DNA of 64,000 nucleotides from Erigeron canadensis (taxonomy: Eukaryota > Streptophyta > Magnoliopsida > Asterales > Asteraceae). Below the pieces are notes generated by a model, which had not been told where the DNA came from, ran no database searches, and worked only from the letters and a program-made list of their open reading frames with translations. The position numbers and the translations under genes were made by a program. Shown piece after piece: positions 46,095 to 59,880 of this stretch; position 1 is the first letter of the stretch, and the number at the start of each line of letters is the position of its first letter. Location of the stretch: the NCBI RefSeq assembly GCF_010389155.1, contig NC_057762.1, positions 4,389,513-4,453,512 of the forward strand, read 5' to 3'.

Positions 46095-49000
46095 GACCAT
46101 CTAAATTTTATGCTCCTTTTATTTCGAGGCTTTTATTTTGGAATCGACTTTTCTATTACTCATTATCAACCGGAGCATAAAGCAGCTTTTTGGTCAGTTT
46201 ACATTGCTGGCAATAATTAAATATCGTGAATGAATTATCCATAATTTTAAGCTTATATTCATTAGCGTGAGGATCTTTGATAATTCATTCTTACTTTTTT
46301 TAGTTGATTTCCACTTTCCCTAATGTTGGGAACATCTCCCCTAATGTTGGGAAAATTAAATCATATCAATGATAAACTTAAGCCATATACAAATCTTCCA
46401 ATGATGGCTTTATCGAATACGTACACCTCTTTCATGTTTTAACTCATACCCAAAACCGTCATACTAATGTCTAGTGTAATCAGACAGTTTCGAACTGAAT
46501 CAAAGCCTGAGCCTACACACTTCCAAGGTACGCCTATTTTCCCAACATTATTTTCAACATTTTTCAAAGTCTCATCTTTGTGCATTGTGGTGGAGCAACT
46601 TAATCATATATTGTACATTCAAAACCTCTTATGAGACATATGTGGTTTCTGACCATAAACCAATTTCAATGGGGAGAAACACTATTGGCATGATGCGAGT
46701 TCATATTATTGCATGTTAAATAACATGGCCCCAAATCATATTCATTTTGCTTTAAATAATCATTACCAAATCAATCATTATTGCCAATACAATATGGAAC
46801 ATACTCTCAATCTTACAAGATACATAATTAATTACGCAAACAACATGTTGCGACTTTGATGACCCATTTAGACGATGCATCGATTTAAAAATACTAAATG
46901 GTTAATATGGACAATGTATAGGCCTTTTTACATCTCCTTTGCATATGTTCCATAAACTAAGGGATTCAACCCTCATATTACTTGGCAATAACACACTTCT
47001 TTATATAAAAAAATATCCTCATATTTGATAATCACTTTGAATAATTTCATGGTTCGCATCATCATTGACCCGAGATGATCTAATCGGTCATGCCAGTTAT
47101 CAAACAATATCGTTCTATAAACTTCTCATTTATGATTCACATGTGCTTTAATACAAGCCACATAATACACAAGGATATTAATGTAACATCACACTTTCAA
47201 TTGTTAATCATATTAGTGAGAAAACCTTCTCATACCATTACCAAAGAATATTATCATAATTACAAATAAAAGATATAACGAATGATACTTGCAATATCAC
47301 AAGAAAAATGTTCAAGATCTATTTTGGTTCATCCAATATTTATGTCTAAAGACGTCTATCATTTATAACACAAAATATTCAATCGAAAATTACAACTTTA
47401 TGTATCATATAGTGTCTAACTAGCTAGAATGGCCGTAGACAATGAATAATCGTTATCACTATTCTAATCCAACAACAAATTAAAGTATTAATTATTAATG
47501 TAACCATATTAGAAGAGAGATGAATTTTAAGGAAACCATCATAGTACCGTAAGATTACTCGGATCTAAGACTAACACTCGATAGAACAATATTTTCAAGT
47601 AGATATAGATTTGATGCACGGATAATCTTAAACATGACAAAACTTAAAATCTTCGATTTCGTATTTACAAAAGCATTGAGATTCTATTTATTTATAGCAA
47701 ATAAAGCCTAATATTGCAACTAAATCATATCCACGCATAAAAGAATGCATAATCTATACTATATTATAAATCAATATTGATTTTAAGTATATCTCCAAAA
47801 TATTTCTCTCATCTATTATATATTTATCTAAAATAACCATAATACCCTTTCTCTCTCCTCAAATCTCAACCAATCATCTTTTTTCTCTCTCCTCCATAAA
47901 TCATTTATTCCTCCAATTCATTCAAAATCTTTAATCTCAAAAATCATACGTCGATAAATTATAAAAATTGTATGGGTGTTCTTAAAATTTCATGCTCTTT
48001 CATTAGAGATGTCATTCGATATACTTTCGACGAATTTTTAAATCTGAGGGCGGAGGGCGGAGGCCGTAAGCATTTGACTATCACACTTTCTGACCTAGCT
48101 ATCACCCCCACCATCTCACCCCGCAACGCGCAGGTACTTACTCTCGTTAGCAATCAAGCATGTACAGTTTAAACATAATATACTTCAATAAATTATCCAT
48201 ATGTAAACAGATTAAAAAGAAATTATTTATCAATAAACATTTAGTAGTTTGGCATCGAAGACATATATATAATATAGAAACAGATCCATTGAATAAGTTA
48301 TAGTTGGAGAGAGCAAAACTTTAATATGATTTGTACCTTGTACGTATAGTTGATGCTACGAACCGAAGATCACCGTTTATATCACCAATAGGGAAAATCA
48401 TCACATACGAAAATCTCAACCAAACTATACAAGACTTACAACTCACTCGACCGCAATGGAAGTAACTTATAGTGTCATAACTTGATAAGTATCAAATCAA
48501 GTAAATATGATATAATTCCATGTTAAAAACTTCCGTAGCCATGCTAAAAAAAACTTCTAGTAATGTATATGCTAAAAGATGTTTAGATTGATTAGAAACA
48601 TAAAACATGATTGTTTTTCCATTCAAGATGAAGACTTTTAAACATAAAAGAGTAAATAATAAACGATTTAAACTTCAATCGAACAATCATAAAGTTGTTT
48701 GTATATTAAAAAACTCAATCTTGAAAAACAAAACATCTAAACAGAAAAGAAAAACATAACACAATCGATCGAAGACTTTTATTTTACATAGCATGTAGGC
48801 CTCATTGAAAATTCATATACATACGTGATACATTATTAAACATGCCAACCTAAATTTGATTGCAAGAAAAACGAATGTGTACATATATCAATTATCAAAC
48901 AGATTCAAGACAGATTCAAGTTTATGCATATCCCATATCTGGTTATTAATTACTACATACCCTTATTATTTCATGCATTACCTATCAATCAACGAATGTA

Positions 49001-49462
49001 AAATAGAATGGAACGTTTTACCTGAAGTGTATCAGAATACGATATTTTCCTTGGTCTCCCACTGGATTCTCCCACTTTTTGCATACTGTGAAGATATTGC
49101 GGTTGCGGTATAGTGATTGAATCAACGACAAAGAAAGAAAATACTGTACATAAATAAATAAAAAATAATATGCGGCTTAATTTGTCTTTCTCGAATTCGT
49201 GACTCCCCTCAAGAACAACAGTCCTCACATCAGTTTTGTAACAAAAAAAATTTTATGCGCTCACAATATAATATAATTGGATCTTGAAATTAATGTTTGT
49301 TCTTAGCCAAACTCAAATCAGTTGACTTAGTGGATAAAAACTTTTTGACTACCGAAGCCATAGTTTTGTCAAAAGAAAGTTTGTCGAATGAAAAAAAAAA
49401 AAAGGTAAAGACTCATGCTGATAACGTGTTATAAAACTAAAAAAACAAAACAATAAAGAACA
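46095..49462 (-). mobile_element. Remnant of the older LTR element, 5' part (tentative)
   Basis: Sequence continues past the gypsy target site as AT-rich, non-coding, repeat-like DNA. At 49413-49462 the minus strand reads an LTR end GTTTTATAACA followed by CGTTATCAGCATGAG, a primer-binding-like word. The LTR piece matches the ends of the blocks at 18592 and 19763 (TGTTATAAAACTAA). I infer these are two halves of one old minus-strand element. The stretch from 48200 to 49410 may instead be ordinary intergenic DNA. No protein domains were seen. Confidence 0.35.
47753..48150 (+). mobile_element. Helitron-like non-autonomous element (~400 bp)
   Basis: It starts A/TCTATACTATATTATAAATC at 47753. 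It ends with a GC-rich CCCGCAACGCGCAGGTAC stretch about 15 bp before a TTAG at 48147-48150, which would be a mutated CTAG end. The body has pyrimidine-rich text typical of small plant Helitrons. The 3' end is degenerate, hence modest confidence. Confidence 0.45.
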
Positions 49463-51339
49463 CTTTTGGTATTATTATTAAGTTTTATAACCCATATAAA
49501 TTCGATGCTAATAATATAACATGTGTTAATATAGCAACTCTAATATACTATAAATATGTGTTTCATCATCAACTTTATAATCAAAATTGTATTTTAAGAT
49601 TTACAATGTATTAACTATATGTATTAATTAAGTTATTTGGATCAGGCCTCTGTTTAAGGCCCTCAAAATATTAAGGTCTCCAAATTTCATTTAGTTTTGG
49701 GCTTTCTAGTAGCTATTGAGCCTTTTTTTTTAACATAGGTCATAGGGCACTTGTCTATGTACGTGTAATGTATTTGAAACAACCGTCTACACATGCCTTC
49801 AGCCCTTCATTCTTTGTCTCTCTCACATTAACACAATAACACGCATGCACAGACTTATACATACATGCTGGAAAAGTTGTCTGATTTTTCATAATTCTAT
49901 ACATATAGTTATATACATACATATATAAAAGAACCAGAGATGTGTTGGATGATTGCATGCTAAGACTTTGGGCTTGACCATTCATATGGATCCGCGATTG
50001 ATATTGCTCCCACTTGACGTGATTTGCTTAGGATCATCATCCAACTTTTTGTTGTATTTTGTATACATATGATGGTTGTAATTGCTCCTTATGCTTTTGG
50101 TGTATCCGATACTTGTTACATTTGAATGTATGAATGGGTTGCCTAATCCTTTTTGCATTTAGTTGTTACTCTACATAAATTTCATGACACGCTGTTCTTT
50201 TCCAATAATTTTGTGATTCTGCTTTGTTGGGGTGTTACAATTTCCCTTTCTTTTGAAGAGTGTCTCGCATCATATATATACAATGAACTTCGACACATGC
50301 ATAAGTCAAAATCCATTTATTTTCCAATCCCACAAAGTTTGGTACAAAGAATTTAATCAAACTGTTTTACATCTAAATCATTGTTATTATTTCAAACAAG
50401 AATTTTTGAAACCTAGCTATATAAGTTTAATTAACAAAACGTGTTAGAGTATGCATGCGTATCAAACATCCCCTTCTTGATCAAGATTAATTTGTTTTAT
50501 ACAAAGTAACATGCATCCATTACTACATCTAACCACATGTTGCCTTCATAGTACCCACATAGATAGAAAGAGTGAATTATCATGATAACTCCATGGTCAA
50601 AGTGAAAAACAAGGCTAGCTCTAACAAACGTTTAATTTGATTACACAAATTAAAAGAAGGCTTCCACTACAACGGGGTAATAATCCAACGGTAAGAAAGT
50701 CTCTTTGTAAGAGCTTGGATTTGGGAGACCAAATTCAAGTCTGAGTGGACAAAGTTTTTCTTAATATTTTGTCGTGTCTCTACTTTAAACAATTAAATAG
50801 CCAATTTAAAGTTCATACAACGTTCATTTTGAGCTCAATTTACAGTTACTTTATTTTATAGATTTGTTTCGCACGTGACCTAGCTAAATTCTTGAGTTTG
50901 CCACTGCCAAAAAGTACCGTTCGATCTTGCGAAATTGGTAACACACATCGCTAATTCCCGGTTACACAATATCATATATCTTATCTTATCTAAGGATATA
51001 TATATGTGCGCACGGACTCACCCACCTATGAATCTATCTATGATGATATATTTACGCGTATATTTGTCGCTTGCCCGGTCCTTTCTTATATATAAACTTA
51101 ATAACTATGTTCAATATTAACCGATGATTAATTATTTACACTACATACATACACAAATCAAATTTCACGAGATTACCCACGTACCTAATTAATTTATTCC
51201 TGATAAATTGCCACACTTCACGAACATTAATATTCCCTTAATTATACCAGCTGTGATTCATTCATTCATTATCATAAGAATAAATCAAGATTCGAAAAAC
51301 CAAAAGATCCTAAAATAACGTCCTAATAAAAATAAAAAT
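49463..51339. other. Intergenic region upstream of the OPT gene
   Basis: No gene supported. A SINE-like tRNA-derived scrap may lie near 50670-50750 (AATTCAAGTCTGAGTGG). The last few hundred bases presumably hold the OPT promoter. Confidence 0.4.
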
Positions 51340-51340
51340 A

Positions 51341-51348
51341 TATATAAG
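51341..51348 (+). promoter_or_regulatory. Likely TATA box of the OPT gene
   Basis: TATATAAG lies 78 bp before the ATG, giving a leader of about 50 nt. The start codon context ACCATGG is optimal for plants. Confidence 0.55.
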
Positions 51349-51425
51349 TATCAAGACAGATTCCATATCAAACATATTACTTCAAAACCCTAAAAACATT
51401 CACTAGCTATATTCCTCCCATAACC

Positions 51426-54400
51426 ATGGAGAACACCGAGACTGCAAAACCAACCGCCACTGACTCCGATGATGACGAGTCACCAATCGAGGAAGTCCGT
51501 CTAACCGTGTCCACCGCCGACGATCCATCGATGCCGGTATGGACTTTCCGGATGTGGTCCCTCGGTATCCTGTCTTGTGTGATCTTATCTTTTCTCAACA
51601 CATTCTTCAGCTACCGAACCGAGCCTCTTGTGATCTCCATGATCTCAGTTCAAGTTGCCACTCTGCCCATCGGGCGGTTCATGGCCGCGGTCCTTCCCAC
51701 AAAAAAATATCGTGTTTTAGGGTTTGAGTTTTCGCTCAATCCTGGGCCGTTTAACATGAAAGAACATGTTCTGATATCGATATTTGCGAATGCTGGATCC
51801 GCTTTTGGAGGTGGATCCGCATACGCTGTTGGGATTGTTAGTATCATTAAGGCTTTTTATCATCGAAAAATATCCTTCATTGCTGGTTGGATACTTGTTA
51901 TCACTACGCAGGTGAGTATTTTTTTTATAAACTATAGTTATTATTTTATTTTTAATATATGGTAATTAATAATATTCCTATTATTATTATTAATCTCATT
52001 TGTTTGAGTAAATTTGTTATAAACATTTATTTAACATACGTTCATGCATGGGCCGCTACCTAGCTAGAATGTTGAACTACTGGGGTAATTAAAAGGAATG
52101 CAGAACTAGAAAGAAATGATATCAAAATTATATATCTTTAATTATATTATAATCAAATATATATTGCAATTTATGCAAATTAGAGGAAGAAGTCTTTACA
52201 TCACTATAAAAAGTTATATAAGGTAATTAATTATAAATAATTATGAAAGTTCACAATCACACTTTTTAGTGTGGGAAAATTTATACACACTTTTATTTCT
52301 ATATATTTTTACAAACAAATAAGTGGGATAATTTTTAATTTGTTTACATTCACTAGAAGTGTGAACAAATATAATATTTTTTTAATGATTATCTAGTTGT
52401 ACATTTTTATCATGTCCACTATGTTTGTGAGAAAGTAGGTTCCTATATATTTTGTCACTACAACAATAATATTACTGTCAGGGTTAAAGTACAAAAATTT
52501 CAAACAAATTAAAAATTTAACAATAGTTCTTTTATTGGAGCTGCAGGTACTAGGATACGGATGGGCAGGTGTATTGAGAAAATATGTTGTGGACCCTGCT
52601 GAAATGTGGTGGCCCGCATCTCTTGTTCAAGTGTCTCTTTTCAGGTTCGTTATTCTGTTACTAACTTATTACAAATCATACGAAAAAAGGTATTGCGATC
52701 TTGTTAGTTTCAATGTGACTGAAATTTGGAATTGAAATACTACTACATCAGAGATCAAAACCATATATAAATGAATTTTATATATGTATACATAAAGAAA
52801 TAATATAAGATTAATTAAGCAACAAATTCGAAAAACTTACTATAAAAATATACCACTAGCTACTTAGTTATGCAAATTAATTATTGAACTTTTGCAATTG
52901 CTTGTAGCTAGGTTCATTATATTTTCATATGAAACCTCTAAATTTGATCATAGATTATTTTTCTTTCAGGGCGCTTCACGAGACAGATGCATCGTCACGA
53001 ATGACGAGAGCAAAGTTCTTTGTAATCGCTCTCGTATGTAGTTTCTCATGGTATGTCTTCCCCGGCTACCTGTTCCTGTCACTCACTAGCTTCTCGATCC
53101 TCTGTCTAGTGTTCCCAAAATCTATAACAGCCCAACAAATCGGTTCAGGCATGAGAGGGCTCGGGTTTCTATCATTCACGGCAGATTGGTCAGTGATAGC
53201 ATCGTATTTGGGAAGCCCACTCGTGACACCAATTTTCGCTACTATAAATGTTTACATTGGCTTCATAATCATGATGTACATTTTAATCCCTAGCGCTTAT
53301 TGGGGATTTAATATGTATAGTGCCAAAACATACCCAATTTTCTCGTCGCATCTATTTGATCATCGAGGACAAGTTTACAATGTGTCCGCTATTGTCAACA
53401 AAGATTTTGAGATAGATATGCCCAAGTACCAGGAACTAGGCCAGCTACATATGAGCATGTTTTTCGCTGTCACTTATGGTATTGGTTTTGCAGCTGTTAT
53501 CTCTACCCTTACGCACGTCGCCTTGTTTAATGGGAGGTAATCCCCATTTTACGCTTTTACAGTTTGCGATTATACTAGCAGTAGTGACGATATGGGCGGA
53601 TCGGACAACTAAGTTACATTTCACCCAATACAGAGCTCATTTTTGGACAAACTTTTCATTGTACATAATTTCCCGAGTTAATTGCACAAATTATCCCCAT
53701 GGTTTACACATTTTCGTGATTTTCATCCCTCCAAGTTATTTCTAGTTAATTTCATCCTTCATCTTTACTTTTTAGCACCTTACATCCTTTTGATGGACGT
53801 AAGGTGCTAAAAAAATCTGCACTCTTTTCATGTTTTTCTTCCTTTAAAAGGATGTAAGGTGCTAAAAAGTAAAGATAGAAGGCTGAAATCCACTAAATAT
53901 AACTTCGAGGGATGAAAACCACGAAAATGTGTAAACCACAAGGATGATTAATGCAATTAAATCTAATTTCCCTACCTATAATGTATCTTTAACAAACAGC
54001 TACGATCGAGCATATTATAAGAATGACCATATAACATTATTGAAATCATTCTTGTAATATCAATTAGACATAAAATTTGAATTCACCCATTTTAAACTAG
54101 TTTGGTTGAAATTGTTACCTCTAATATTGTGAAAACAATGTTGTATATCTTTGATTGTGTCCAGAGAAATAATGAGCCAATATCGAGCTTCGAAAAATGC
54201 CAAGAAGATAGATGTTCATACAAAGCTCATGAAGAAATACAAAGACATACCCGAATGGTGGTTTTATTTGCTTGTTAGTGCTTCCTTTCTTCTGTCGCTT
54301 GTGCTTTGTGTTTTCATGAGAGATGAAGTCCAAATGCCATGGTGGGGACTCGTCGCAGCTTGTATTCTTGCATCCGCTTTTACTCTTCCAATTAGCGTGA

Positions 54401-55441
54401 TAACTGCTACTACGAATCAGGTATACGCTTGACCGAAATAACTATAAATTTACCCTTTAATTGTCTTTTGTGGACGCGCATCAAAAGTTGTGATCTTTTT
54501 GTCATCAGACCCCAGGGCTAAATATCATTACAGAGTACTTGATGGGACTAGTATATGCGGGAAGGCCCATAGCTAATGTTACTTTCAAAACATATGGCTA
54601 TATCAGTATGGCTCAAGCCGTCTCATTCCTTAACGACTTCAAGCTAGGCCATTACATGAAGATCCCACCTCGTTCTATGTTTCTGGTTCAGGTAACTATT
54701 CAATCTTCCTTCCTCTTACAAACGGGTCTTCCACTGACCCGATGTCTAAATCTTTGTCATTTTACTGTAACACAAGAAGTATAATTGGAAAGGTAAATAA
54801 CATTTCTATGTTTATTTTGTGGACAGTTCATTGGAACCGTTATCGCAGGGACAATAAACATCTCTGTTGCATGGTGGCTACTAACAACGATCGACAACAT
54901 ATGTCAAGATCACCTACTTCCTCACGGTAGTCCATGGACTTGTCCTGGGGATCGTGTATTTTATGACGCATCTGTCATATGGGGACTTGTAGGGCCCAAA
55001 AGAATATTTGGTTCTCTTGGACCTTACGGCGCCCTGAATTGGTTCTTTTTGGGTGGTTTTCTTGGACCCGTCTTCATATACTTATTACATAAAGCGTTCC
55101 CAAGCCAAAAATGGATCAAACTCATCAACTTGCCAGTAATTTTTGGGGCTTGTGCGGTGATGCCTCCAGCGACGCCAATCAATTTCAACAGTTGGGTTTT
55201 TGTTGGCATAGTTTTCAACTTCTTTGTACTCAAGTATCGAAAGAAATGGTGGCAAAAGTATAACTATGTTCTGTCTGCTGCGCTTGATGCTGGTTTGGCT
55301 TTCATGGGGATACTTCTATACTTCTGCCTCTCCATGTCTGGTATCGGAATTTCTTGGTGGGGTACAGCCGGCGAGCATTGTCCTTTGGCTACTTGTCCAA
55401 CTGCCAAAGGCGTCCTCATCGAAGGGTGCCCCATCACATGA
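51426..55441 (+). CDS. OPT-like: Oligopeptide transporter (OPT family), complete, 6 exons
   Basis: Exons: 51426-51911, 52547-52644, 52970-53536, 54165-54420, 54509-54691, 54827-55441. All junctions are GT-AG and keep one frame of 734 codons, the normal OPT length. The acidic cytosolic N-terminus ([11 protein letters not shown]) precedes many hydrophobic segments. Both OPT signatures are present: [10 protein letters not shown] at 105-114 and KIPPR at 520-524. Other family words are [42 protein letters not shown] and [23 protein letters not shown] proteins are proton-coupled importers of tetra- and pentapeptides, glutathione or metal-chelate complexes at the plasma membrane. The substrate cannot be told from sequence. 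Intron 3 carries a foldback element. No defect was seen. Confidence 0.94.
53672..53968. mobile_element. Foldback MITE in OPT intron 3
   Basis: Inverted arms of about 115 bp (53677-53797 and 53850-53963) include GGTTTACACATTTTCGTG, TTCATCCCTC and ACTTTTTAGCACCTTACATC, each mirrored on the other side. It fills nearly half of the 628-bp intron and is clear of the splice sites. Confidence 0.8.
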
Positions 55442-56039
55442 AATTTATCTGATGGTAGTATTAATTTTAGAAATATTAGTTCTGGATTACAATTAAATTA
55501 TGAAGGTAATTTCTATTTCTTGTTTTATTTTTCTTTTTCTTGAACAAAAACTCCTGCATGCAATTAATTCGTGTTAATATTAGTAGTTTTTTTTACTACC
55601 TTTTTGTAAGATAGATAGATGCATATGTCCTGTTTTTGCTTAAGATAAATCATTTGATTAGAACGAATGTTTGCAGACGTAAAAACCAATCACTACCACA
55701 AGAACATACGGTAGATAAGCTAAACCCTCCTCTGATCATAATCAAAAATGCAAAAACCACAAGAACCTAAATAATCAATTCGCTTAAAGTGATCCAGGCA
55801 TTTGCATCAAATTACCGATTAAAAAGCACAGAAAAAAACGGTAGGTAATTAACTTTGTTTGTCTACGATGCATTTTCCTTTGTTTAAGGATGTCTCTAAA
55901 GGTAGTTTCATATACAGTTAATTGTAATTAATTTTATATATAAAAGACAATGACCGGTTTTTCTATAAGTTTTTAAATTAATCAAATTATGCTAAATAAG
56001 ATACCTCAATTTTTTATTTTTATTTTTTTTTAAAGTAGT
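55442..56039. other. Downstream of the OPT gene, no gene
   Basis: Contains the OPT 3'UTR and AT-rich spacer. I saw no clear polyadenylation signal. Confidence 0.4.
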
Positions 56040-56094
56040 GGATTAATCATCGCAGCGAAGGCTCTAGGCCTCTAGCATAAGCTAGTTTTACATA

Positions 56095-56250
56095 CCTTCT
56101 CACCCCCCCCCCCCAACTAACCGCCCAAAGGCACGACACTAATTAGGGATAAAACCCTGCCCTTTCAAGGTTTGATCCTGAGACTCACAAAGAGACTATT
56201 GCCTTATGTCCAACCACTGCACTGCAAGTGGAAGTACAAGATACCTCAAA
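56095..56250 (-). repeat. SINE-like repeat, diverged
   Basis: On the minus strand the order is GTGCAGTGGTTGGACATAAG, a decayed B-box (GGATCAAACC), GGGCAGGGTTTTATCCC and then GTCGTGCCTTTGGGCGG. It parallels the better preserved copy at 56430-56635. A run of 13 C lies at its inner edge. Confidence 0.5.
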
Positions 56251-56429
56251 TTCTCAAGGCATTCTATCTATGTAACAATTTTTTATTTTATTTTATTTTT
56301 TTAAGGTGAATTTTGCTTGAATCTTCGTGTCATGATTCGACAGCGAGAGGTCTAGCATACGTTGTCTTAACTCCCGCACTAGAGAGCTTCCTCGAAATAA
56401 AAATGTCTATTTCAAATACCCAATGGGGG

Positions 56430-56635
56430 AAAACCCCCTACTAATCCGCCCAAAAGCACGACGATTAATAAGGGTAAACTCTGTCCTCTCAGACTTGAAC
56501 CTGGGTATACCCAAGTCAAACCCTCATAAAAAGACTGCCTTATATCTCAAAGGTTGCCGAGTAGGGATTCGAACCTGGGTCGTGAAGGTCACCAGTGAAA
56601 TTCCAAATCACTACACCAACTCATCATTGATAATT
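56430..56635 (-). repeat. tRNA-derived SINE-like repeat
   Basis: The minus strand has a pol III A-box-like TTGGTGTAGTGATTTGG and, about 35 bases later, a perfect B-box GGTTCGAATCC. It continues with CAGGTTCAAGTCTGAGAGG and GTCGTGCTTTTGGGCGGATT. This layout is typical of tRNA-derived SINEs. It is not a folded tRNA gene. Confidence 0.6.
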
Positions 56636-56737
56636 TGATATCCATATAGCAATTACAAGGTTGAAAATAAAATAAAATAACCTGTAAAGACATAACATTT
56701 GTTGTTCGGAAACAAGATATATGACATTTTCAAAAGA

Positions 56738-56864
56738 GTAGTGATATTAGTACCACACTTTTTAATTCATTTACCACAACGTACAGCTTTTAATGTAGAC
56801 TGTACAATTTAATACTGTATAATTGTGGTGCATTAATCAAATGTTATGGTACTAATATCACCTT
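56738..56864. mobile_element. Small MITE, family copy 1
   Basis: Inverted ends GTGATATTAGTACCA at about 56741 and its inverse ending at about 56861, enclosing about 125 bp. A related copy is at 62171-62297. Confidence 0.7.
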
Positions 56865-57289
56865 CTTTTTCAAAACAATAATTGTTCTAAAAGTAGGTCT
56901 TGTGAGTCATTTTTACAAACACCTATAAACAATTTTGCCTATCAACTAGGTCTAAAAATAATATATATTCGATTATACGTTAAGAAATATGATAATAAAT
57001 CAGTTTTCATATTTAATACGGAGTAATTAAAAGAAAGCCATCCATTATTTAAATGGTATGTCTTGATTATCATATATATATATATATATACTAGATGGGA
57101 ACCCGCGCGATACGGCGGAGTCTATATATAGACTTCGAAGTGGTGTGACAACGTTAATTCAAACCAAATACTCATATAAATTTAAGAAGGGCACAAATTT
57201 CATTTATAAAGATAAAAAATAGAATGTCAAATGCAAGACCGAATAGGATCATACATATATGACAACTCATTCCTTCCACAGGTCTCGAA

Positions 57290-57760
57290 ATTCATCGATC
57301 TACAGTGAATTAGTTATCTTGTTTATTTTTTTCTTGTTTTGGTCTATCCTTTTTTGCGTACTTGTCAACCTTCTGTCTTCTCCGCAGCTCATATTTAAAC
57401 ATTGAGTTAGTAGGAATGGGTTGATATGAATTTTTGGTAAATAAAACACAATGTAGGCGTTTTTCCAATTTAAAAAATTACCTTAGAGATGCCAGCTGAT
57501 CAAATTGGAGCTCTTCCAAATTAGGTCCCGGGAACTTAACCTTTTACCACTGCAAATAATGCAAAAATTCAGTTCCAATTTAGGTTGTTCAAAATAAACA
57601 CAAATGAATGGGAACTAATTTAAACATATTACCACCTTCTTTCCCTTCTTAGACTGGTCAATGGGGTGACAGTGGTTGGAGTAAAAGTGACAAAAGCATC
57701 CAGAGGAAATGCAGCACTTGGACCAGGCATGACGGCAAAAGCAATGGTTGAAGCATCTGT
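57290..57760 (-). pseudogene. Exon-like gene fragments captured in the Helitron (unidentified)
   Basis: Three minus-strand pieces look like exons. About 57758-57647 (after TTTACAG) reads DASTIAFAVMPGPSAAFP and onward. About 57540-57482 (after TTGCAG, before GGTAAT) reads FPGPNLEELQFDQLASLR. A third, about 57400-57330, reads ELRRRQKVDKYAKKD. I do not recognise the parent genes, and frames between the pieces were not shown to agree. Gene-fragment capture is common in plant Helitrons. Confidence 0.4.
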
Positions 57761-59525
57761 AAAATGAGTTGTTATTAATGGAATGCATAGATGTTGTGGC
57801 TCCCATACGATCATTCCAATCAAAAGTTAAGAGATTGTGCTAAATAAAATTAGTGAGAATGCGACTTCTACCCGTTTACAATGAATTGCTTAAGGATCAT
57901 AAAGAATACCCTACATAAGTCCAGAAACATGCTCAAACAATAGTGTTTGGTTTTTTTAAGACAAATTTTAGAATTCACAAAACTTGGAGTTGTAAAAACC
58001 AATATTAGTCTTTTGTTATTCCCATCATCCTATCTTCTTGCAATGATTGTTCAATAAATTTTATTAATTATATCTTTCGATTTTAAATCATCCGTATAGC
58101 GGAGTCATGTGAAACCAAATCCTTGCCATCAGTGTTTTTTTTTTTTTACAATGAGCCCATAAAATAAATCCATACCAAAAAATGTACAAAAATGTGGATA
58201 AAAAATATGACTTCTAATATTTCTAGGGAAAGCCATGAAATTTACTTAAAGTTAGACTAAACCTCATATCAAAATATCAAAACTTACTACGGAAATCATC
58301 ATTTATTCAACACTGATTTTGTTCAAAAAGAAACATTTTGGAGCACAAAGATCATGTTAATAAGTCAAACAAATATGTCATAATTCTATTCCGAGTTCAG
58401 CAAACACAATAATATGTAAAAGCTAAAAAGATATAGTTCTAGTTTAATAAGTCAAATATGTGAATTGGTACCTTTCTTCACACTACTAAAACTGTTCTCA
58501 TTAGTGAACTCTTATTCCTATCCCCTTCAAGCCATCACTTTCCGGTAATCTTCCAACGGAAGTGAAACCAAATCTGTATTGAAAGAAATACACAATTCCC
58601 AAAAATTAGCTGTTTATTAATTGTATTGAAGACATCGAAAAAATATAAACAAAATTAAAAAAATACCTATTTAACAATTGAGTCCTCATGATGTTAATCA
58701 GGAGATGTCTAAACCTTTTGCACCAGATTCATTAGCCATACAAAAATGATCCATAATCAGCAACACTAATAAACAAACAATAAATTATCAAAAATGATCC
58801 TCATCAACTAACAGCAATAAAAATAATACATTTATCAGTTTATGTAGGCAAGCAGATTTGTTTTCACGACTGCAATACTCCTTTTGATTGTACAAACCGT
58901 AACCGTAGGGGACTCAACTGTTGTTTGCTAGAGGGTTTTCATCACTTCGCCAATACATAAATTCGATTATTAAAGAAACATATCCACCAATAATTTAAAG
59001 AACTTTAAAAGAAATAAATAAAATTACTTAATATGAAGTAAATTCATGAAAAAAAAATATATCAGATGTGTTACTGATGACGAAAGAAATAGTGAACAAT
59101 ACCTCCATCCCCTGATCACATATGGTATAAAAATATCAATAAAAACTGCCAAATCTGACCTGGACAAAATCATGCATGGTTTATATGTATGAAATCATGT
59201 TTGACTCACTTACTACTTATGAACTAACTGATCGTGATGGACAACACAACTAATCATTATGAACAAATAATGAACGGCATTGTTGGTGGTGATGATAATC
59301 ATAGTCATCAGAATCAAAAAAATAAAATTAGGATGAAGCTTTTTCTGCCATGTTTTGTATGCTTCTTCCAACGCTTTAATATTAATATTAAACTTTTTAT
59401 CCTGTCAAGTAAACTATAATGTTTAAATGTAATAAAAGTTAAATATCATAATCATCAAAATATAAAAAGAAATTAAAACCTGATAATTAATCATGATATA
59501 TGACGTTATAGATAGACGCCCATGG

Positions 59526-59880
59526 TAGTGGTGGTGATGATTCCGGCGGTGATTGGCAGAATCACAAACCCATCAATTATTTGATTAGGTTTCCGGCGAG
59601 ATGGTTGTCGGGACAGGTGATCAACAAAAACGTAGATTGATGGTGGTGGTGATGATGATTCCGACGGTAATTGGCGATAAGACAAACTGATAAATTATGT
59701 GGGCGCCGGCAAATGATATAAAAGAATAGATCGATGGTGGTGGTGGTGGTGGTGATTACCCATAAATTAGATGGCCAACAGCAGATGTTCAACAAAAAGA
59801 AAAGCGATACTCGTGGTGGTGATGATGATTACGGTGGTTTATGGCGGAGGTTGATGGTGATGATTCCGACGGTGTCATCG
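59526..59880. repeat. Degenerate GGTGGTGATGATT repeats in the Helitron
   Basis: Four blocks about 95-110 bp apart (near 59526, 59640, 59733 and 59812) share GGTGGTGATGATTCCG-like cores, most followed by CGGT-type text. On the minus strand they give His/Thr runs, which is why small ORFs appear. Confidence 0.6.
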
